Source: Sorangium aterium
GTDB lineage: Bacteria; Myxococcota_A; Polyangia; Polyangiales; Polyangiaceae
Assembly: GCF_028368935.1 (NCBI RefSeq)
Contig: NZ_JAQNDK010000002.1
Location: 124,001-188,000 of the forward strand
Length of the DNA stretch: 64,000 nucleotides
Reading direction: 5' to 3'
Below, piece after piece: positions 1 to 10,300 of the stretch; position 1 is the first letter of the stretch; the number at the start of each line of letters is the position of its first letter. A program made the position numbers and the translations under genes. A model generated the notes under the pieces. The model did not search any database. It had not been told where the DNA came from and saw only the letters and a program-made list of their open reading frames with translations.

Positions 1-1869
1 CCCGCCGAAGCGCGCGACCGCGTCGGTCGTCCGCTTCGCGCGCCGGAGGACGTCGCCGAGCCCCTTGATGATCACGTCGCCCACGTCGTGGCCGTACGTG
101 TCGTTCACCTTCTTGAAGTGGTCGATGTCCGTGACGAGCACCGAGAGCCGCCGCGAGAACCGCCGCGCCGCGGTGATCTTCTGGTCCGCCACCTCGAGCA
201 TCGCGCGCTTGTTGAGCAGCCCGGTGAGCCCGTCCATCGTCGCGAGCTCCTCGAGGCGTCGCACCATGCGCGCGTTCGAGAGCGACACGGCCATGTGGCT
301 GGCGAGGACCTCCAGCGTGCTGCGCACCGAGTCGGTGAAGGCCGCGCGCCGCCGCGAGCCGAGGACCAGCGTGCCGAGCGGCCGGTCGTGCACGACGAGC
401 GGGAGCACGATGATCGACGGCATCGACGGCGGCGTGACGCGGCGGGTGAAGACGACCTGCCGCTTCTCGTCGTACTCGCCGCGGTACGGCAGCGGGTGCC
501 GGTTCTGCAGCACCATCGAGACGAGCCCCGCGTTGTGGCGGAAGCGCTGCCCGGTGAGCTCGGCGACGCCGTCGCCGCTGACGGCGCGGATCTCGTGGAC
601 CTTCTGCGCCTCGTCGTAGAGCGTGACGGCCGCGAAATCGACGGACGTGATCTCGCGGGCGCTCGTGACGCCGGCCTCGATGACGCCGGCCTCGGTCGTG
701 GCGGCGCCGAGCCCCTCGGCGGCGCGGTAGAGCTTGCCCTGCTCCACCTTGGCGCGCTCGAGCTGGACGAAGACGCGCTCGTTCTGGATGGCCCGCACGG
801 CGTAGCGGCAGGCCTCGTCGATGAGCTCGAGCTCGCGCGGCGAGAACGGCCGGTCCTCGACGCGATCGACGACGAGCACGCCGCGGAGCTGGCCGTGCTC
901 GAACACCGGCAGCGCGCACACGGCGCGCACAGGGGAGGGGCCGACGTAGTAGGGGAGCTTGTAGCCGGGCTTGAGGCCCCCGAGGACGACCGGCGCGCGC
1001 TGGGTGATCGCCGCGCCGAAGACGCCGTCGCCGGAGAGGAACGGGCCCTCGGAGAGGTTCGGGGCGTCGCTCGCGAGCTCGCTGATGCGCAGGTGGGTGC
1101 CGGCGTCGTTCTGCCAGAGGAGCACGGCGGTGTAGAGCTCCAGCGACTCGCGCAGGAGGCGAAGGGCGAAGAGCACCGACTGGTGGATCTCCTCGACGCC
1201 GGAGCGGGCGAGCCGCTCGTCATCGCCTTTCTGGGCCACGCCGCGCGCCTGGGCCGGGGCCGAGAGCAGGCGGTAGCTGCGCGCGTCGTCGCGGAGCCGC
1301 TCGATCTCGGCCTGGAGGCGGGTGTGCGAGGCCTTCCTGACGCGGCCGAGCTCTGCGCGGAGGATGGTGGCGTTCAGCAGCGAGAAGACGGCCATGAAGC
1401 CGATGTGCGGCGCGGCCGCGCGCGTGACGTCGAGGACGCTCGGCGCGCCGCGCGAGGCCGCGGCCGAGCGCACGGCGATCTCGAGGGCGGCGGCGGCGAT
1501 CGCGACGAGCAGCGACGCCCCCGGGCGGGCGAACGCGCTCACGAGGGCGATGACGACGTAGAGGGCGGCGTGGGCGTCGCCGTCGAGCGAGCCGTCGAGG
1601 CGGAGGACCGCGGCGAACGTGGCGACGAGGAGCAGGGCGCCGACCTCGAGGTCGAGCAGGGCGCTCGCCTCGATGGCGGCGGCGCGCCGCCGCGCCCGCT
1701 GGACGAGCGCCACGAGCAGCACGAGCAGCGCGGTCGCGGCCGCGAGCGGCGGGAGCGGCGCGGCCGCGTCGAGGACCACGAGCCCCGCGAGGGCCAGCGC
1801 GCAGGCGAGCGGCGCCGCGTTGCGCGCGATACGGCGGGCGGTGAGCACGGCGAGCACCAGGTTGGCCAT
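1..1869 (-). CDS. Membrane-bound diguanylate cyclase, tandem GAF plus GGDEF (C-terminus outside window)
   Basis: Makes the second messenger c-di-GMP from two GTP if the active site is complete. The minus-strand reading starts MANLVLAVLTARR and has about 170 hydrophobic residues (several membrane spans). Two GAF-like sensor domains follow, at about residues 225-370 and 385-530. A GGDEF domain then shows DIDHFKKVNDTYGHDVGD near residue 578. The window ends at ARFGG, exactly where the GG(D/E)EF signature begins, so the catalytic DEF residues and any I-site downstream are not visible. The ATG at 1867-1869 has no clear ribosome site and the frame is open upstream, so the start is approximate. Very GC-rich sequence leaves a long open frame on the opposite strand that is not a gene. 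Family assignment is firm; activity is inferred. Confidence 0.88.
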   Translation of the reverse strand, partial: MANLVLAVLTARRIARNAAPLACALALAGLVVLDAAAPLPPLAAATALLVLLVALVQRARRRAAAIEASALLDLEVGALLLVATFAAVLRLDGSLDGDAHAALYVVIALVSAFARPGASLLVAIAAAALEIAVRSAAASRGAPSVLDVTRAAAPHIGFMAVFSLLNATILRAELGRVRKASHTRLQAEIERLRDDARSYRLLSAPAQARGVAQKGDDERLARSGVEEIHQSVLFALRLLRESLELYTAVLLWQNDAGTHLRISELASDAPNLSEGPFLSGDGVFGAAITQRAPVVLGGLKPGYKLPYYVGPSPVRAVCALPVFEHGQLRGVLVVDRVEDRPFSPRELELIDEACRYAVRAIQNERVFVQLERAKVEQGKLYRAAEGLGAATTEAGVIEAGVTSAREITSVDFAAVTLYDEAQKVHEIRAVSGDGVAELTGQRFRHNAGLVSMVLQNRHPLPYRGEYDEKRQVVFTRRVTPPSMPSIIVLPLVVHDRPLGTLVLGSRRRAAFTDSVRSTLEVLASHMAVSLSNARMVRRLEELATMDGLTGLLNKRAMLEVADQKITAARRFSRRLSVLVTDIDHFKKVNDTYGHDVGDVIIKGLGDVLRRAKRTTDAVARFGG

Positions 1870-2205
1870 CGGCTCGGATGCCGGTACCAGAGGTCGATCG
1901 CCGGGGCCCAGTTCTCTGCCTGCGGAGGCGGCTGCGCGATGGGGGGGAAAGAGGCGAGAGAGGGGGTGAGGGTGTGACCTGGAGTCGTCGATGGATGAGA
2001 GGTCGAGGGGCCCTGGCTGGGGTATGCGGAGGCGGGGCGACGATCCTTGTCGACACGTGCGCGGCTCGACGATCGCCGGGGTGGGCACCGTGAACGACCT
2101 CGCAGGGGCGACTGAGCTGCCCCACGGGACCGCGGACGGTTGGAACGAGCGGAGCGCGAGATCGACTGGGGCTGGTTGGCCTTGGGGAGGCACGGCGCAG
2201 GAGTG

Positions 2206-2221
2206 TGGCAATTGTGTGGCA
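2206..2221 (+). promoter_or_regulatory. Candidate sigma-54 (-24/-12) promoter
   Basis: TGGCAATTGTGTGGCA has the GG-N10-GC spacing of sigma-54 promoters, with TGG at -24 and GGC in place of the usual TGC at -12. It lies about 50 bp before the sigma-54 activator, suggesting autoregulation. The rest of the divergent gap 1870-2273 shows no other clear signal. This is a pattern match only. Confidence 0.35.
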
Positions 2222-2273
2222 GCTAACTAGTTGCTGGACGAACACCGGGAGAGCAGCGATAGAGTAACGGATC

Positions 2274-4040
2274 GTGTCTCAGCGTCAGTGCAGCACCGAG
2301 ATCAGGGGCAGTGACAGCTTCGAGGCTGTCGCTCAGGCGTCCGCGCTTACGACAAGGATGACCGAGGGAGCGCGAGGCGAGCCGCCGAACTCGGCAGAAT
2401 GCTCCTTGCGGGACTCATGGCACCACGTGGAGACGCTGAATGGCGTCGACACGGGGCCGGAGCGTCGCGCATCCGGGGTGGCCCATGGCCTGCGCTTCAC
2501 GTTGCTCTACCATCCGGACCTGCGCCGGATCGGCGCGCGGGCAACCACGGTGGCCGTCCCTGGGTACGCGGTACCCCTCTCCCGCCTCGAGCCCGAGTTC
2601 GCGCAGCCGCGCAGCCACGAGTGCGCGCCGCTCTGCGACCCTCATGTGAGCCGGAAACCTCACCATGTGACGTGGGGCGCAGACGAGTCGGTGACCATCA
2701 CGCCCGCGGGGCGGGGACAGCTGTCTGTCGATGGACAGCCCATCGACGAGACCCACCGGTTTCCTCCGGACGTCCTGCGCGCAGGGCTGCTGTTGCAGCT
2801 CTCCAGGAAAATCGTGATCCTCGTCCATGCGGTGACCACCGCGCCCCCAGCGCCGAGATACGGGCTCGTCGGCGACAGCGACGCCCTCGAGGTGGTCCTC
2901 CGATCGATCGCGCGTGTCGCCGATCTGCAAGTCCCCGTCCTTCTTCGGGGGGAGACCGGCGCTGGCAAGGAGCGCGTCGCGCAGGCCATCCATCAGGCGA
3001 GCCCGCGGGCAGGTCGCCCATGGCTCGCGGTGAACATGGCCGCGCTGGCCCCGACCACCGCGGCCGCGGAGCTGTTCGGGTACGCGAAAGGGGCCTTCAC
3101 GGGCGCTCACCAGCGCCACGCCGGCCTGTTCGAGCGCGCGCACGGTGGGACGCTCTTCCTCGATGAGATCGGCGACATGTCGATGGATGTCCAGGCGATG
3201 CTGCTCCGGGCGCTCGAGACCGGCACGATCCTGCCGCTCGGCGACACCGAGCAGCGCGCGGTGGATGTCAGGGTCATCGCGGCGACCGACGTCGACCTGG
3301 AGCAAGCCATCGCGCAAGGCAGGTTTCGCGCGCCGCTGCTCCATCGGCTACAGGGCTATACCATCACCATTCCTCCGCTCCGCCAGAGCCGCGAGGACAT
3401 TCCCCGTCTCCTGCTCCATTTTCTGCGCGAGGAGCTCGCGCGCGTCGGAGACCTGCGCCGGCTGGAGCCGCCCGCGGACGGCGCGCTGCCGTGGTTTCCT
3501 CGATCCTTCATGGTGCGGCTGCTCCAGCACAGCTGGCCCGGCAATGTGCGCGAGCTCCGGAACGTGGCGCGGCAGCTGGTGATCTCCAGCCGCGGCGCCG
3601 ACGCCATCGTCATCGATGAGAGCCTGGAACGGACGCTGGAGCAGGCGCGTCAGACACCGCGGCCCCCGTCGGATGCACCGCGCCTCGCCGAGAGGCGAGA
3701 TGCGGACGCCTCCACGGCCAATCCAGCGGACCACCCCATGGACCGGGAGGTCGACGAGGACGCCTTGCTCAGGGCGCTTCGGCAGAGCCGCTGGTCGATC
3801 GGACCCGCAGCGGCCACGCTCGGCGTCTCGCGCACCGCCCTCTACCGTCTCATCGAGCGAAGCCCTCGCGTTCGAAAGGCGGCGGACATCCCGGAGGACG
3901 AGCTGATGCGCTGCCACCACGCGTGCGGCGGAGATCTCGACGCCATGTCTGCGCGTCTCGAGGTGTCGAAGCGGGGGCTGACGCTGCGCCTGCGGGAGCT
4001 CGGTCGCTCCGGACGGCTGCGCGAAGCGCCGCCGGACTGA
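2274..4040 (+). CDS. FHA-like sigma-54-dependent transcriptional activator (Fis-type HTH)
   Basis: An enhancer-binding protein that remodels RNA polymerase-sigma-54. The N-terminal third (about residues 100-185) looks like a degenerate FHA phosphopeptide-binding module (SRKPHHVTW, then LSVDGQPI). The AAA+ domain has Walker A GETGAGKE near residue 225, an intact GAFTGA loop near 273, Walker B LFLDEIGD near 293, and WPGNVRELRN at its end. A Fis-type helix-turn-helix (AAATLGVSRTALYRLIE) sits near 512, followed by a second helical segment. No receiver domain is present, so FHA binding to a phosphorylated kinase or partner is the likely input, as in many myxobacterial activators. The frame opens with GTG at 2274; an in-frame ATG at 2358 preceded by AAGG is an alternative start. 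No partner kinase is adjacent; the next gene is the RHS toxin. Confidence 0.9.
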   Translation: MSQRQCSTEIRGSDSFEAVAQASALTTRMTEGARGEPPNSAECSLRDSWHHVETLNGVDTGPERRASGVAHGLRFTLLYHPDLRRIGARATTVAVPGYAVPLSRLEPEFAQPRSHECAPLCDPHVSRKPHHVTWGADESVTITPAGRGQLSVDGQPIDETHRFPPDVLRAGLLLQLSRKIVILVHAVTTAPPAPRYGLVGDSDALEVVLRSIARVADLQVPVLLRGETGAGKERVAQAIHQASPRAGRPWLAVNMAALAPTTAAAELFGYAKGAFTGAHQRHAGLFERAHGGTLFLDEIGDMSMDVQAMLLRALETGTILPLGDTEQRAVDVRVIAATDVDLEQAIAQGRFRAPLLHRLQGYTITIPPLRQSREDIPRLLLHFLREELARVGDLRRLEPPADGALPWFPRSFMVRLLQHSWPGNVRELRNVARQLVISSRGADAIVIDESLERTLEQARQTPRPPSDAPRLAERRDADASTANPADHPMDREVDEDALLRALRQSRWSIGPAAATLGVSRTALYRLIERSPRVRKAADIPEDELMRCHHACGGDLDAMSARLEVSKRGLTLRLRELGRSGRLREAPPD

Positions 4041-4385
4041 CCGCGGGGAGCCGGACGGTCCGCAGACCGACCGGCTCATGGGCGGTCGAGCGACTCAAGC
4101 GTCCAGAAACCGTCCTCCAGCGTTCACGGACGGTTCATGGACGCTCCACGGACGGTTGAGCGGACCGCGCCGGAGGCAATGACGGGCTGAATGGCCAAGG
4201 TCGGCGCCGACTCGTCCCGCGGCACCGGAGCTGCTTTACGGCGGCCGACGAGGGCGCGCTGGGCCGCCGCTCGACGGGCGCCGCGCGGTGCTCGCCGAGG
4301 GCAAAGATCGCAGATCTCGAACGCCCGAGGCTGCGAGCCCGACGCCGCCGTGCGCCTTCGTCGCGACCATCTCAAGGAGCGATCC

Positions 4386-7300
4386 ATGTACAAGGTTCGA
4401 TATTTAGCGTGGGGGCTCGCCTGGCTGCTCGCCGGGTGCGGAACCCACCAGGACGGGGCGGCGCGCGGGGACGCCCGGGAGCCACTGTCCAACGTCCAAC
4501 AGGCGCTTGATGCAGATCCTGACGACCTCACGCCGCCGGAGAGTGAGATCGATCCTACCGATGACCCGCTCGACGCTCTCAACCCTCCGCCCCCGGATCC
4601 GCCGGCGCCGCCGGAGGCGCTCGTGATGCCCGACGACCCGATCGTGCCGACGAGCGACCGAGTCGGCGCAATTCCGGCGACCTGGGCCGTAGAGCAAGGA
4701 CGCGCAAGAGTTCGAATACCCATTGAAGTTCCGAAAGGTCGTGCAGGAATGCAGCCTGACCTTGCGCTCTCCTACGAAAGCGGCGATGGGAACGGGCCAG
4801 AAGGCGTGGGGTGGAGCGTGACGGGGTTGTCCTCCATCAAGCGGTGCGCGAGGACAATAGCGACCGACGGAAGGCCGCGCGGAGTCAGTTTTGACGACAA
4901 GGACGCGTATTGTCTGGACGGACAGAGATTGCTCTCTGTTCCGAACCCCGCCCTGCCGAACGCGATCGAGATGCGGACAGAGCGGGACTCCATGGCCCGC
5001 GTCCTCCTGTATGGCGGTCTGGCAGACCCAACTCGCTTCGAGGTGTGGGGCAAGGATGGGCGAATTTCTACCTACGAGCGCCTCGCAGCCAAGCGTATCA
5101 AGCCGACCACGGTGACGTCCGGTTACGTGGAGGAGAGCGAGATCGGCGTCGCGTGGGTCCTGGCGCGGGTGGAGGACCGCGCCGGCAACGCGATCACGAT
5201 CTCGTACGACAAGCGGCAGAATAGCTCCGCGCCGTTCGATTTTGCCTATGCGCCACGAAATATCGAGTACACGTCACGACAGGGAGAGGCTCCGCGCAGG
5301 AAGGTCCGCTTCGTGTACGAGTCGAACCCGGACGATCAGTTTCGATATATCAGCGGCGTGCGCCTGAGCCAGCCCTGGCGGTTGCAGCGGCTGGAGATGT
5401 ACGCGCTGGGCTGGCGTTCGCCCGACACAACCCTGGCGTGGGAGTACCGGCTATCGTATGAGGAGAGCCCGACGACGGGACGCTCGCGGCTCCACCGGGT
5501 TGAGCGGTGCGGAGCCGAGGGGTCTTGCCTGCGCGCCAAGGTGATGGAGTACGATGATCGGCCCCTCGCGTTCGAGGCGAAGCCCGTCGCCGCGCACGAC
5601 GCGCCGAAGCCGCACTGGCTGGACGCCGAGCCGAAGCCGCTCGTGATCGACGCGGATGGAGACGGGCGCGATGACCTCATCTACCGTATCGCTGGCCACA
5701 ACAGAGACTTCGGTACCCCGAGCTACGACGATCCCACGGAAGACTCGCTTTGGCTGCGCCTGGGTACCGCCGATGGCCTCGGCGCGCCCATTCGCCTGCT
5801 AGCCGGCATTGGTGTTGACGATACGCTCATATTCTCCGTGGAAGCTTCCATCAAGGTGGATGTGAATGCCAGCGGGAAAATGGCATTCACAGCGAAGGGG
5901 TGGGGGTCGGCACTCGATTCGAGCTATCCGCTTCTCCGATTCAATCCGTCTACCAAGCGACTGGACTCCGCGGGTCTGACGTTCCCAGGCAAGACTGTTT
6001 CCGGACCGGCCGGGGACTTTTTCATGCCGTTGTCCGCAGTCGCGGCAGACATCGACGGCGATGGTCGCGCAGATATCGTTCATCACGCTCAGGATGATTC
6101 AGGGGAGTGGAAAATCCACTGGAACCGAGCTCCTTCATTTAACTCACTACCTCAGACCATCCAAGGACCCGTTCGGGTATGCCCCCTCTCGGCGCGGGTT
6201 CTGGACAAGACCGGCGACGGGCGTGGGGACGTTCTGTTCGGCTGCGCATCAAAGCAGCTCCTGACGGCCGCCGACGCTGGAGCCATCGTCGTCGAGGACG
6301 CCGACGACCTCTACGGCGACGGGGACGACCTCGTCGTCGACATGAACGCGGATGGGCTCGACGATCTGGTTTATCCGATATTCGAAGATGACGCGACTGG
6401 TGTACGCTGGAATACTGGTAGAGGGTTTGGGCCCGTCGAAACGGTTCCGAACGGACCGATTCCTGATACCCTGCAGAACACCGACGAGGGCTTGCGGACG
6501 GCCGAGCTTAACGGTGACGGCCGCACTGATTTCGTCGTCTTCCGCAACTACCCGACCAGAGAGATCGAGGTGTCGCTGTCGACGAGCAGGGGCGGCTACC
6601 GACCGATCATGAAGTTGCCGTTCGACTCGGGTATGCTCTTCATCAACGGAGATATGCCCTGGGGCGCGTCGCGCGTCGGCGACTTCAACGGGGATGGGCA
6701 GACGGACCTGGTCCACGTCAACTCCACGACGTCTGACTGGGAGGTGCTGCTGAACCGCGGTGTTGACACCGATCGCGTGGTCGCCGTGAGAGACGAGTCC
6801 GCGGAGCAGCCACAGGTCCGCTTCTTCTACGCGCGTGTGCGGCCCGACTCTCCCGACACATGCACCTATCCGCAAGTATGCCAGAAGCGCGGGGTGCCGG
6901 TCGTGCAGCAGCTCTGGGAGAACCAGGGAAGTCAAGTCGCCGCGTTCCGCCGGACGATCTACGGCTACCGTGATCTGCGGTACGACTGGTCCTCTCGGAA
7001 ATCGCTGGGGTTCGGTGAGATTCGTATGTGGGAGCCCGAGCGCCCTCGAGAGACGCGGATCACCTACGACCACACGACCCGGATCGACTCCCGCTATGCT
7101 CTCGCCGGGTTGCCGTCCAAGACGGTGGTGATCACCCCCGTCCTCGGGCCATCGGTGGTAGGTGTACCTCCGGAGACGAGCGCGCCCACCACGCGCATCG
7201 TCGAGACCGTGAAGCAATATGCGGTCAGGCTGCTGCATTCCGGCCTCACGTACTTCGCCTACCCGTACGCATGGACCGAGAACGAGTGGGAGCAGGCGGC

Positions 7301-10300
7301 GACCATCGACCGGGAAGACTTCGCGTGGACCCATGTGAGCTACGCAGCATCGAGCATGCCCAGCACGCGGCGCCAGCAGGTGGGGTCGCAGGCCCTCGAT
7401 GAGTTCGCGAACGTCACCGAGGTGGCCACCTTCACGACGGGTGGGCAGCGTCATATCGTTTCGACGACGTACGACAACCTGACGGAGGACTGGCTCATCG
7501 GACTCCCGCGGCAGCGGCTCGAGACGGAGTACAAGACCGGGAGCACGCCCCCGGCGCCCCGCAAGGTCGAGTGGACGTACGACGATCGCGGCCTGGTGCG
7601 CGTCGTGGATATCGAGAAAGGGGACGCGAATGCGTCGATTCCGATCTCGATCACGTACAGCCGTAACCCGGACGGCCTCCCGTGGATGATCGTGCGCTCG
7701 CCGGTCAGCGGTGAGGACCGGCGGCAGTACATCGACTGGGGCGACGCGTCGCTCGGCGACGAGCGCGTCTTCCCCAAGCAGAGCTGGACGGACGTGAATG
7801 GTATCGATCATTCGCGGTGGACCGTTTACCATCCGGCGACCGGAGATCTGGTCACTGAGATGGACAGCGACGGCGTCACCGTGACGCGTCAGTACGACGA
7901 GTTCCACCGCTTGCGCGCCGAGACCCCGGAGGGCGGCACTCCCACCAACGTGACCTATGAAGCGCTTCGCGAGGGCTCGCTGGTGAAGGGGACGAGAGCG
8001 ACGGTCGCGCGCGGCGGCGCCGTGGCGGCGGGTCGGGAAATCCTCTCCCTGGATGAGCTCTCACGCCCGATCGAGATGGCCCACGAGCGCTTCGACGGAG
8101 CGCTCGCGAGCAGCCGCCAGAGCTATGACGTGCTGGGGCGCCTCGTTCGGACGACTCGGCCGGCCACGTCCGAAGAGACGGTGCAGGTCACTCGTTATAG
8201 CTACGACTCGCTCGACAGGCTCCTCGAGGAGCGGCGCCCGGACGGGAGCCGCGATCACTACGAGCATTCGCTCCTCGAGACCACCTCCTTCGACGCCGAG
8301 GGGCGCGAGCACCGCACCAAGATCGATTGGGACGGGCGCCTGGTGTCCAGCACCCGGGTCGCGACGGAGGGGACCCAGACGCTGCGCTACTTCTACGAGC
8401 CGTTCGGCCTGCTCGGCAAGGTGATCAACGAGTCCAGCGGGAATCTGGTGCTCCTGGAGCAACGTTATGATCAGCGCGGCCGGCGCAGGTGGTACAAGGA
8501 GCCCGTGTCGGCGGCGACGACCGTCACGTACAACGCGTTCGGTGAGGTAGTCGCGCTCGCCGATTCGCTGTCCACGCGCACGTTCGACCGCGACGCGCTG
8601 GGACGTGTCGAGACGAGCGTGGACGCAGATGGCGAGACCGAGCTCGTCTGGGATACGGCGGCGCACGGCGTCGGCCGGCTGGCCAGCTCTACCAGCCCGG
8701 ACGGGGTTCAGAAGAGCTTCGCCTACGACGAGCACGGGCGGCCTGAGGCGACGACGTGGACAATCGACGGCCACGCGTACGTCATTCGGCAGACGCACGA
8801 CGCGCTGGGGCGGGTGGATCTGCTAGAGTACCCGTCCGTGGAGGGAGCGACCGGGTTTCAGGTGAAGCACCGCTACAACGCCCATGGCTACCTTCACGAG
8901 GTCGTCCGTCGGCTTGTGGCCGGGAATGGAACGATCAGCAGCGCGGTCTTTCTTCCGATCTGGCGCATGAACAGCCGCAACAGCGACGATCAGCCTCTCT
9001 CTGTTCAGCTGGGCGCGACGGTCGAGACGACGTACAGCTACGAGCCGCTCACAGGGCGGCTGGATCGGGTTCAGACTCCTGGGGCGTACGATCTCGACTA
9101 CGACTACTATCTGGATGGCCGCGTGAAGCGACGTTACGACAGGCAGTCGAATCGGGACGAGACGTTCGGGTATGACGCGCGCGAGCAGCTCAGGTGGTGG
9201 GAGCTGCAGACCGGCACGACGTCGACGAGGACGGATTACTCGTACGACGCCCTGGGAAACGTCAAGGAGGTGTCCGTCGGCGGCGCGCTTCGGGAGGAAT
9301 ACGTCTTCGGGCCGCCTTACAGGCCGAGCGAGGTCCGGATCGGCGGCGCGGTGGCGGACACGCTCTCGTACGACGTTCGCGGCCGCCTGTCCAGCCGAGG
9401 TGGGCCACGCGCCCCGATGGGCGTGACGTTCACGGAGTTTGACCTGCCCCGGGTGGTAGCGCACCCGGGCGGGACGACCTCGTTCCGGTACGACGCCGAC
9501 GGCAACCGTGTGATGAAGGAGGGCCCTTCGGGAACGGTATTGACGCTCGGTCGGCTGTACGAGCGGCGGACGGCGGGAGCGCAGACAACCCACGTCTTCC
9601 ATGTCTTCGCGGACGGCGAGGAGGTGGCGCAGCACCTCGTTCACCCGGACGGAAGTTCACAGGACCGCTTCGTGCAGAAGGACGCGCTCGGAAGCGTGGG
9701 CGTGGTGCTGCGGCCGGATGGCAGCGTGCTCTCCCGGAACTTCCATGAGCCCTTCGGTGGGCGCGTCGACGAGAATGGGGGGCCGATCGCCGGTCTGCCC
9801 CTCGGGATCAGCGACGCGCGGACCGGGTTCACGGGGCACGAGCATGATGACGAGCTCGGCTGGATCGACATGCAGGGGCGTGTCTACGATCCGAGCCTTC
9901 GTCGGTTCCTCACGTCCGATCCCGTCATCCCATCGCCGCTGACGGTGCAAGGGTACAATCCCTATGCCTACGTCTTGAATGATCCCCTCAACCTGAGGGA
10001 TCCGACGGGCTTCCAGCCGTGCGACGGGACGAACTGCACGCCCGAGACGATCGCGCCGCCGCCGGGCGTCACCATCGATGGCGACGGCACTGGCACGAAG
10101 GAGGTGGATGTCTTCGAGGACGGTGAGGAGCTCCTTCCCGAAGACGATGGCGCCATCGAGGGCTCCGGCGGCGACGGTGGAGCGGGTCCCGGCGGCGAAG
10201 GCGGGGAGGGCGGCCCCTCGTCGGAGTGGGACAGAGGGGAATCTGGGTTCAGCATCGGTCCGATGACGGCGGCGGACATGCGCGAGCTCACGCACGTCTG

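Noticed and set aside
88..1977. Long plus-strand open frame opposite the diguanylate cyclase
   Set aside because: Composition is Arg/His/Glu-rich as expected for antisense of a GC-rich gene; the minus strand carries clear GAF and GGDEF motifs.
4191..4385. N-terminal extension of the SpvB-RHS protein
   Set aside because: ATG 4386 has a strong ribosome site and begins a lipoprotein signal peptide; the extension would hide it.
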